Assembly: GCA_031378125.1 (NCBI GenBank)
Contig: JANNDW010000282.1
Location: 1 to 21,874 of the forward strand
Source: LGRD01 sp031378125
Lineage (GTDB): Bacteria; Pseudomonadota; Gammaproteobacteria; Burkholderiales; Burkholderiaceae_C
Direction of reading: 5' to 3'
Length of the DNA stretch: 21,874 nt
In this document: positions 14,163 through 21,874 of the stretch, piece after piece
How positions within the stretch are numbered: the stretch's first letter is position 1
How the letters are laid out: the number at the start of each line of letters is the position of its first letter
Position numbers and translations under genes: made by a program
The notes under the pieces: generated by a model
Database searches by the model: none
What the model was told of the DNA's origin: nothing
What the model saw: the letters and a program-made list of their open reading frames with translations, nothing else

Positions 14163-15565
14163 AATACATCAGCACCCGCGGTGACAGCACGCCGCGCGGC
14201 TTTTCCGACATCCTGCTTGAAGGGCTGGCTCCCGATGGCGGTCTCTACTTGCCAGCGAGCTACCCGAAGATCGATGCAGCCACGCTGGCGCGCTGGCGGG
14301 GGCTCGGATACCACGAACTGGCTTTCGAAATTCTGTCGCTCTACATCGACGACGTTCCCGCCGCTGATCTGCGCGAGCTGGCCGCGGCGACCTACACCGA
14401 AGCGGTCTTCGGCACCCCGCAGATCACGCCGCTGAAGCAGCTTGAGCCGGCGCTTTGGCTTCAAGCCCTGTCCAACGGCCCCACGCTGGCGTTCAAGGAC
14501 ATGGCGATGCAGTTGCTCGGGCGCCTGTTCGAGTACGAACTCGCTCGTCGCGGCCGCACGCTGAACATCCTCGGCGCGACCTCGGGCGACACCGGCAGCG
14601 CCGCGGAGCACGCCATGCGCGGCAGACTGGGCGTCAAGGTGTTCATGCTGTCGCCGCGCGGCCGCATGAGCCCATTCCAGCAGGCGCAGATGTTCAGCCT
14701 GCAAGACGCCAACATCCACAACATCGCGGTCGAAGGCGTGTTCGACGATTGCCAGGACATCGTCAAGGCGGTGTCCAACGACCTGGCGTTCAAGCGCGAC
14801 CACCACATCGGCACCGTGAATTCCATCAACTGGGCGCGTTTGCTGGCGCAGGTGGTCTACTACTTTGCCGGCTACTTTGCGGCCACTCGCGGTAACGATG
14901 AGGTCGTCAGCTTCGCCGTCCCGTCGGGCAACTTCGGCAACATCTGCGCCGGCCATGTGGCGCGCATGATGGGCTTGCCGATCCGCCAACTGGTGCTGGC
15001 GACCAACGAGAACAACGTGCTCGACGAGTTCTTCCGCACCGGCACCTACCGCGTGCGCGGCAGCGCGGAAACGCATGAAACCTCGAGCCCGTCGATGGAC
15101 ATCTCGAAGGCGTCGAACTTCGAGCGCTTCGTGTTCGACCTGCTGGGGCGCGATGCCGCGCGAACCCGCGAGTTGTTCCAGCACGAGGTCGAGCAGCGCG
15201 GTGCGTTCACGCTCAGCGCGCCGGAGTTCGAACGTCTCAAGGACTTCGGTTTCGTGTCCGGCAGCAGCACCCATGCGGACCGGCTGGCCACCATTCGCAA
15301 CACCTGGCAGCGCTTCGGCGTGATGATCGACACGCACACCGCCGACGGGTTGAAGGTGGCACGCCAACACGCCGAGCCCGGCGTGCCGATGATCGTGCTG
15401 GAGACCGCGCTCCCCGCCAAGTTCGCCGAGACCATTCAAGAGGCCATCGGCCGCGAGCCCGACCGTCCCAGGGCGCTGCGGGGCATCGAGGCTCTCCCCA
15501 AGCGTTTCAAGGTCATGTCGGTCGATGTGCAGGCGGTCAAGGACTACATCCGCGAGAATGGCTGA
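14159..15565 (+). CDS. thrC: Threonine synthase
   Basis: Converts O-phosphohomoserine to threonine, the last step of the pathway, using PLP. The 468-residue product matches the long bacterial/fungal class: MKYISTRGD at the N-terminus, PDGGLYLP, LSNGPTLAFKDMAMQ with PLP-binding Lys113, LGATSGDTGSAAEHAMRG (138-155), PRGRMSPFQ, and the SGNFGNICAG block near residue 257. The start is TTG, overlapping the hom stop by four bases, with AAGGAAG seven bases upstream; there is no nearby ATG. Homoserine kinase (thrB) is not between hom and thrC here and must lie elsewhere, as is usual in Burkholderiales. mobB follows after 3 bp. Confidence 0.97.
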   Translation: MKYISTRGDSTPRGFSDILLEGLAPDGGLYLPASYPKIDAATLARWRGLGYHELAFEILSLYIDDVPAADLRELAAATYTEAVFGTPQITPLKQLEPALWLQALSNGPTLAFKDMAMQLLGRLFEYELARRGRTLNILGATSGDTGSAAEHAMRGRLGVKVFMLSPRGRMSPFQQAQMFSLQDANIHNIAVEGVFDDCQDIVKAVSNDLAFKRDHHIGTVNSINWARLLAQVVYYFAGYFAATRGNDEVVSFAVPSGNFGNICAGHVARMMGLPIRQLVLATNENNVLDEFFRTGTYRVRGSAETHETSSPSMDISKASNFERFVFDLLGRDAARTRELFQHEVEQRGAFTLSAPEFERLKDFGFVSGSSTHADRLATIRNTWQRFGVMIDTHTADGLKVARQHAEPGVPMIVLETALPAKFAETIQEAIGREPDRPRALRGIEALPKRFKVMSVDVQAVKDYIRENG

Positions 15566-15568
15566 AGC

Positions 15569-16180
15569 ATGAAAGTCATCGGCTTTTGCGGCTACTCCGG
15601 ATCGGGCAAGACCACGCTGGTCGAGCAACTGATCGTGCGCATGCGGTTGGCCGGGCAGCGGGTGTCGGTCGTCAAGCATGCGCATCACGCGTTTGACATC
15701 GACCACCAAGGCAAGGACTCCTGGCGCCACCGGCAGGCCGGCGCCTTTGAAGTTGTCGTTGCTTCCGACCGCCGCTTGGCCAAGATCCGTGAGTTCGAAG
15801 TGCACGCCGAACCCACGGTGCACCAGTTGATCGCCGAGTTGTACGACTGCGACTGGGTGCTGGTGGAAGGCTTCAAACATGCCGATCTGTTGAAGATCGA
15901 AGTCTGGCGCGCCGCCGCCGGCAAGCCCGCGCAGTATCCTGCCGACCCCTATGTCGTGGCGATCTCGACCGACAGCCCCGGACAACTGCCCGAGCCCACC
16001 GGGCTGCCCTTGCTCGACCTGAACGACCCCGATGCCGTGGCCGAGTTTCTGCTTGGCAACCCCGCCCGCTATGAGTACATCTCCCCCCTCACCATCGCTC
16101 CCGCCACGATCGCCGATGTTGACTCTCGAACAGGCACTGGCCCGCTTGTTGAGCGCGGTCCAGCCGCTGCCGGCAACTGA
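15569..16180 (+). CDS. mobB: Molybdopterin-guanine dinucleotide biosynthesis protein MobB
   Basis: MobB is a GTP-binding protein that assists MobA in converting molybdopterin to its guanine dinucleotide form. The 203-residue protein begins with MKVIGFCGYSGSGKTTLVEQ, carrying P-loop GYSGSGKT (8-15), then VSVVKHAHHAFDIDHQGKDS, the hallmark MobB region, RHRQAGA, and DWVLVEGFKH. About the last 30 residues, after VAEFLLGNPARYEY, look non-conserved and are encoded largely within the start of moeA: the genes overlap by 65 nt in different frames. The family is usually shorter (about 170 residues), so this tail is probably an extension caused by loss of an earlier stop. ATG lies 3 bp after thrC. Confidence 0.93.
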   Translation: MKVIGFCGYSGSGKTTLVEQLIVRMRLAGQRVSVVKHAHHAFDIDHQGKDSWRHRQAGAFEVVVASDRRLAKIREFEVHAEPTVHQLIAELYDCDWVLVEGFKHADLLKIEVWRAAAGKPAQYPADPYVVAISTDSPGQLPEPTGLPLLDLNDPDAVAEFLLGNPARYEYISPLTIAPATIADVDSRTGTGPLVERGPAAAGN

Positions 16181-17330
16181 AGGCGAACGGGTCTCGACCT
16201 TCGACGCGCTCGGCCGCGTGCTGGCGCAGGACGTGCGCTCGGGCCTGGACGTGCCGCCGGCCGACAACACGTCGATGGACGGCTATGCGCTGCGCTGCGC
16301 CGATGTGCCGGCGGCCGGCACCTTGCTTCCGATCAGCCAGCGCATTCCCGCCGGCGTCGTGGGGTCGCCGCTGCTTGGCGGCACGGCGGCAAGAATCTTC
16401 ACCGGCGCCCAGGTGCCCGCGGGTGCCGATGCGGTGGTGATGCAGGAGCAATGCGAGCCGCACGGCGACGGCGTCCGTGTGAACACCGTCCCCCGCCCAG
16501 GTCAATGGATTCGGCGGCGCGGCGAAGACGTGCGGAAAGACGCGGTGGTGCTGGCGGCCGGCTCGCGGCTGACCCCGCAAGCCCTGGGGCTGGCGGCATC
16601 GGTCGGTGCGGCGGCGCTGAGGGTGGCGCCCCGGCCGCGGGTCGCGCTGTTCTCCACCGGAGATGAGTTGGTGATGCCCGGCGAGCCACTCAAGCCCGGT
16701 GCCATCTACAACTCCAACCGCTTCACGCTGCGCGCGTTGATCCAGGCGCTGGGCTGCGAGTGCACCGACCTGGGCATCGTGCCCGATCAATTGGCCGCCA
16801 CTCGCGAAGCCTTGCGCCAGGCCGCACAGGGCAACCACCTGATCGTCACCTCGGGCGGCGTCTCGGTCGGCGAAGAAGATCACCTGCGGCCCGCGGTGGC
16901 CGCCGAGGGCCGCATTGACCTGTGGCAGATCGCCATCAAGCCGGGCAAGCCGCTGGCCTTCGGCGAGGTGCGCCGGGCCGACAAGTCAGCGGCGTATTTC
17001 ATCGGCCTGCCGGGCAACCCGGTGTCCAGCTTCATCACCTTCTTGCTGGCCGTGCGGCCGGTGCTGTTGCGTTTGCAAGGTGCCACCGATGTGCAACCCA
17101 AAGGCGTCAAGCTGCGCGCTGATTTCGATTGGCCGGACCCGGACAAGCGGCGCGAGTTCCTGCGCGTGCGCCGCAACGAGCAGGGTGGCCTGGACTTGTT
17201 CCCGAACCAAAGTTCCGGGGTGTTGACCTCGACCGTGTGGGGCGACGGCGTGGTGGACAACCCCAGCGGCCACGCCATTTTCAAGGGCGATGCGGTAAGC
17301 TGTTTGCTGTTTTCCGAGTTGTTGTCATGA
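16116..17330 (+). CDS. moeA: Molybdopterin molybdenumtransferase MoeA
   Basis: MoeA inserts molybdate into adenylated molybdopterin, giving active molybdenum cofactor. The 404-residue protein has the family blocks in order: PPADNTSMDGYALR (47-60), TGAQVPAGADAVVMQE (96-111), RRRGEDV (133-139), STGDEL (180-185), NSN (199-201), TSGGVSVGEEDH (245-256), KPGKPLAFG (275-283), GLPGNPVSS (297-305), and a C-terminal domain IV beta-barrel. I chose ATG 16116 (MLTLEQALARLL) as the normal N-terminus; it lies within the mobB tail and has only a poor ribosome-binding site, so translation may depend on mobB. An upstream ATG at 16071 gives a low-complexity Ser/Pro leader. The stop overlaps moaD (ATGA). Confidence 0.96.
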   Translation: MLTLEQALARLLSAVQPLPATEGERVSTFDALGRVLAQDVRSGLDVPPADNTSMDGYALRCADVPAAGTLLPISQRIPAGVVGSPLLGGTAARIFTGAQVPAGADAVVMQEQCEPHGDGVRVNTVPRPGQWIRRRGEDVRKDAVVLAAGSRLTPQALGLAASVGAAALRVAPRPRVALFSTGDELVMPGEPLKPGAIYNSNRFTLRALIQALGCECTDLGIVPDQLAATREALRQAAQGNHLIVTSGGVSVGEEDHLRPAVAAEGRIDLWQIAIKPGKPLAFGEVRRADKSAAYFIGLPGNPVSSFITFLLAVRPVLLRLQGATDVQPKGVKLRADFDWPDPDKRREFLRVRRNEQGGLDLFPNQSSGVLTSTVWGDGVVDNPSGHAIFKGDAVSCLLFSELLS

Positions 17331-17578
17331 AGGTCTCGGTCCGCTACTTCGCATCCATTCGAGAGTCCCTCGGTTCGGGCGAAAGCCTGGCCGTTGTGCC
17401 TGGCGCCACGGTGAGCGGCGTGCGAGACACCTTGATTGCGCGCGGTGGCCCGCACGCCACCGCATTGGCGCGTGGCCGAGCCTTGCGTTGCGCGCTGAAC
17501 CAGGTGCTGTGCGATGAATCGGCCCCGGTGATTGAGGGCGCTGAGGTCGCCTTCTTTCCTCCTGTGACCGGTGGTTGA
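17327..17578 (+). CDS. moaD: Molybdopterin synthase small subunit MoaD
   Basis: MoaD is the ubiquitin-like sulfur carrier of molybdopterin synthase; its C-terminal Gly-Gly is thiocarboxylated and donates sulfur to precursor Z bound by MoaE. The 83-residue product has MKVSVRYFASIRESLG at the start, the ALNQVLCDESAPVIEGAEVAF region, and the essential C-terminus FFPPVTGG. ATG 17327 overlaps the moeA stop by four bases, so translational coupling is likely. moaE follows immediately, as expected for the two subunits of one heterotetramer. Length and ends are normal. Confidence 0.96.
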   Translation: MKVSVRYFASIRESLGSGESLAVVPGATVSGVRDTLIARGGPHATALARGRALRCALNQVLCDESAPVIEGAEVAFFPPVTGG

Positions 17579-17579
17579 G

Positions 17580-18065
17580 ATGGCGCAAGCCCGCGTCCGC
17601 GTTCAAACGAACGATTTCGACCTGAGCGCCGAAGTCGCCGCGCTTCGGGCCGGCGACGCCGCGGTCGGCGCGATCGCCACCTTCACCGGCACGGTGCGGG
17701 ATCGCAACGACGGTCTGGGCGTCAGCGCCATGGAACTGGAGCATTACCCGGGCATGACCGAACGCGCGATCGAAGCGATGATCGACGAGGCGATGCGCCG
17801 CTTCGACATACGCGCCGCGAGGGTGATTCACCGGGTCGGCCTGTTGCAGCCGTTGGACCAGGTCGTGATGGTGGCCGTCACGTCCGGCCACCGCGGCCAG
17901 GCCTTTCAAGCCTGCGAGTTCCTGATGGATTATTTGAAGACTCAAGCGCCGTTCTGGAAGAAGGAAACAACGGCCGACGGCGCGCGTTGGGTTGATGCGC
18001 GAGTCAGCGACGACGAGGCGCTCAAGCGCTGGGGCATCGCCAGCGCCGGCAACGCAGCGCCGTGA
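17580..18065 (+). CDS. moaE: Molybdopterin synthase catalytic subunit MoaE
   Basis: MoaE binds cyclic pyranopterin monophosphate and, with MoaD thiocarboxylate, makes the dithiolene of molybdopterin. The 161-residue protein has TFTGTVRDRN (35-44), LEHYPGM (53-59), HRVG (84-87), SGHRGQAFQACEFLMDYLK (102-120), and APFWKKE with the catalytic lysine region (about 127-128). I chose ATG 17580, one base after the moaD stop; a GTG at 17571 would overlap moaD by eight bases and add three residues, and cannot be excluded. The last four bases overlap the crcB GTG. Confidence 0.96.
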   Translation: MAQARVRVQTNDFDLSAEVAALRAGDAAVGAIATFTGTVRDRNDGLGVSAMELEHYPGMTERAIEAMIDEAMRRFDIRAARVIHRVGLLQPLDQVVMVAVTSGHRGQAFQACEFLMDYLKTQAPFWKKETTADGARWVDARVSDDEALKRWGIASAGNAAP

Positions 18066-18451
18066 GCGCCACGTTGCCGTGGGCGCAGATTTTGGCCGTG
18101 GCCGTTGGTGCGGCCATCGGTGCGCTGCTGCGTTGGCTCGCGGGACTGTGGCTCAACGCCAGCTGGTCCGGTTTTCCACTCGGGACCTTGGCTGTCAATT
18201 GCATCGGTGGCTTGTTGATCGGCGTGGCGCTGGCCTGGTTCGAGCATTCGCCGAACGAGCTGCTGCGCCTGTTGCTGGTGACCGGATTTTTGGGCGGACT
18301 GACGACGTTCTCGGCCTTTTCGGTCGAGTCGCTGCTGATGCTCCAGCGCGGCCAGTGGCTGCTCGCGTTCGCTCACACGGGCGCGCATGTGCTCGGCGCG
18401 CTGAGCTGCGCGGCGATCGGCTTTCGGGTTGCACAAGCGGCGCTGGTGTGA
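18062..18451 (+). CDS. crcB: Fluoride channel FluC/CrcB
   Basis: CrcB (Fluc) is a dual-topology dimeric inner-membrane channel that exports fluoride. The 129-residue protein is almost wholly hydrophobic with four predicted membrane helices (about 8-30, 40-60, 67-90 and 98-122). Family motifs are GALLRW (20-25), GTLAVNCIGG (41-50) with the conserved Asn46, and GFLGGLTTFSAFSVE (75-89) containing the pore Phe/Ser residues and the central sodium-site segment. It starts at GTG 18062, overlapping the moaE stop. Its place at the end of a molybdenum-cofactor run has no obvious functional logic. No fluoride riboswitch precedes it, since there is no leader, so expression probably follows the operon. 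Confidence 0.95.
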   Translation: MSATLPWAQILAVAVGAAIGALLRWLAGLWLNASWSGFPLGTLAVNCIGGLLIGVALAWFEHSPNELLRLLLVTGFLGGLTTFSAFSVESLLMLQRGQWLLAFAHTGAHVLGALSCAAIGFRVAQAALV

Positions 18452-18537
18452 ACCCTTCAACAACGGGGCGCATACTGAACATCGGCCTGCAAGCTGTACC
18501 GAACCCTTGATGCAGGTCAAGCGCGCAGCCGGGATGT

Positions 18538-18566
18538 CTTGAAAACTCCGGCGAATTGCCCAACCT
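18538..18566 (+). promoter_or_regulatory. Sigma-32 heat-shock promoter of clpB
   Basis: CTTGAAA (18538-18544) and CCCAACCT (18559-18566) are separated by 14 bp, very close to the RpoH consensus (CTTGAAA, 13-15 bp, CCCATnT). The predicted start is near 18573, giving a leader of under 20 nt. GGAGG at 18578-18582, eight bases before the ATG, is a strong ribosome-binding site. The rest of the gap (18452-18537) shows no further feature. Confidence 0.85.
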
Positions 18567-18590
18567 CCCACCGAACCGGAGGTTTTTCCC

Positions 18591-21182
<2,592 letters not shown>

Positions 21183-21205
21183 GCCCCCCAGTCGCTGACG
21201 CTCCT

Positions 21206-21231
21206 GCCGACCGGCAAGCAGGCCGGTCGGC
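21206..21231 (+). terminator. First hairpin downstream of clpB
   Basis: GCCGACCGGC (21206-21215) and GCCGGTCGGC (21222-21231) form a perfect 10-bp stem with a 6-nt loop, 23 bp past the clpB stop. No T-run follows, so alone it is more likely an mRNA 3'-end stabilising structure or one half of a tandem terminator. Confidence 0.5.
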
Positions 21232-21236
21232 GCTGC

Positions 21237-21276
21237 GGCGGGATGTCCCCGCGCAGGCGGGGACATCTTTCCCGCC
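21237..21276 (+). terminator. Second hairpin downstream of clpB, probable terminator
   Basis: GATGTCCCCGC (21242-21252) pairs perfectly with 21257-21267 across the loop GCAG, and only TTT follows. Flanking GGCGGGA and TCCCGCC (21237-21243 and 21270-21276) can extend the helix past a 2-nt bulge. The short T-tract makes it a moderate intrinsic terminator acting on the plus strand. The remaining 86 bp up to 21362 show nothing further. Confidence 0.6.
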
Positions 21277-21362
21277 TACGCGCCCAAGGGGCGTCGCCTG
21301 GCTTCGGGCGGCCGGGCGCCGGCCTGAGCCCGAACAAGCCCTTCAGAAGCAATGGGCCTGGC

Positions 21363-21874
21363 TCAGTTCATTTCATCGAACAGCCTGTCCATGCGCAGCA
21401 CCTGCAGGCGCACCAGCGTCAGGTTGGCCCTGGCTTTGTCCAGCACCACATGCAGGGCCAAGCCCGGATGCAGGGGCACGGCCCGCAGCAGCAAGTGATG
21501 TGATTCGAGGCTGATCGCCGCCTCGGGCAGGGCGCGCCCGAGGCCCAGGGCGTTGCTGGCTTTCGCAATGGCGGCCAGCATCTCCACGCCGTGTTGGGCC
21601 AGGTCCGCCGCGCTCGGGCCCGATCCGGCATACGCGACGCGGCTGCCGTTGGCAGCATCGAAGACGGTGCAACCGATCACGCCGCTGAGCTCGCTGATCT
21701 GGCGCACATAGCGGCGCAGAATGCCGGCGGTGGCCGTTGGGCTGACGGTTGCGCTTGCGGGCGCGGAGCTCGCGGTCTTGGGCGATGCCGGCACGGCAGC
21801 CGCCGCGGGCGACGGCTCGCCGATTCGCGCTGCCGTCTGCGTGCCTGCGGTGGCGGAGAGCTTGCCAAGCGCCG
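21363..21874 (-). CDS. Roadblock/LC7 domain protein, C-terminal part, cut by the right window edge
   Basis: The frame is open from the right edge to the stop at 21363, giving about 170 residues without a start. The first roughly 50 visible residues form a low-complexity Ala/Pro/Ser/Thr-rich linker. The last 120 residues (from ILRRYVRQISELSGVIGCTVFD to LFDEMN) resemble a Roadblock/LC7 domain, a small fold used in GTPase regulation and in bacterial polarity and motility complexes: a first helix, paired strands with GSRVAYAGSG, a long helix (LAQHGVEMLAAIAKASNAL), LESHHLLLRAVPLHPGLALHVVLD strands, and a final helix with leucine repeats. An internal GTG at 21794 is not a convincing start because coding sequence continues upstream. 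The N-terminal domain and partner are outside the window. Confidence 0.72.
   Translation of the reverse strand, partial: ALGKLSATAGTQTAARIGEPSPAAAAVPASPKTASSAPASATVSPTATAGILRRYVRQISELSGVIGCTVFDAANGSRVAYAGSGPSAADLAQHGVEMLAAIAKASNALGLGRALPEAAISLESHHLLLRAVPLHPGLALHVVLDKARANLTLVRLQVLRMDRLFDEMN

Noticed and set aside
14006..16270. A 754-codon minus-strand open frame across hom, thrC, mobB and moeA.
   Set aside because: It spans four well-supported plus-strand genes and has shadow-frame composition with no recognisable motif.
18062..18451. A fluoride riboswitch controlling crcB.
   Set aside because: crcB overlaps moaE, so there is no untranslated leader to hold the aptamer.

Overview
The window is about 22 kb of dense, high-GC chromosomal DNA (about two-thirds G+C by eye) from a Gram-negative bacterium. 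It is most likely a betaproteobacterium of the order Burkholderiales, with a Comamonadaceae-like gene content. The evidence is LPS inner-core genes (waaC, waaA), a zapA gene followed directly by 6S RNA, a PIN-PhoH protein beside a Bcp peroxiredoxin, and a hom-thrC run that continues into molybdenum-cofactor genes and clpB. The placement comes from gene content and order, not from a database search. There is no insertion sequence, prophage, CRISPR array or tRNA, and no intergenic gap exceeds about 180 bp.

Layout, left to right. (1) 1-2047, minus strand: nth (endonuclease III), a stand-alone GAF protein, a short ZapB-like coiled-coil protein, zapA, and then 6S RNA cut by the left edge. A perfect 12-bp inverted repeat separates zapA from 6S and contains the likely 6S -35 box. 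(2) 2185-5885, plus strand: an AlgC/ManB-type phosphomannomutase/phosphoglucomutase, waaC and waaA, which serve sugar-phosphate supply and LPS core assembly. They diverge from nth across a 137-bp gap holding a 12-bp tandem repeat. (3) 5925-8560, minus strand: a DUF1800-DUF1501 pair, the latter with a twin-arginine-like leader. This is the only poorly characterised gene pair here. (4) 8669-11455, minus strand: a PIN-PhoH ATPase, the peroxiredoxin bcp and an Mth938-like protein. A strong intrinsic terminator lies between bcp and phoH. (5) 11551-18451, plus strand: a tight run of eight genes (alaA, hom, thrC, mobB, moeA, moaD, moaE, crcB), often with 4-nt stop/start overlaps. It links amino-acid metabolism, molybdopterin assembly and fluoride export. 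(6) 18591-21182, plus strand: clpB behind a textbook sigma-32 promoter and followed by two hairpins. (7) 21363-21874, minus strand: the C-terminal part of a Roadblock/LC7-domain protein that runs off the right edge.

I found no convincing undescribed multi-gene system; the region is mostly conserved housekeeping DNA. The points most worth a second look are small: the inverted repeat built into the 6S promoter, the bcp 3' UTR (a 14-bp palindrome, a bare CCCTCC and a strong terminator that could be a small RNA or attenuator), the 65-nt mobB/moeA overlap, the promoter-located tandem repeats, and the DUF1800-DUF1501 pair.
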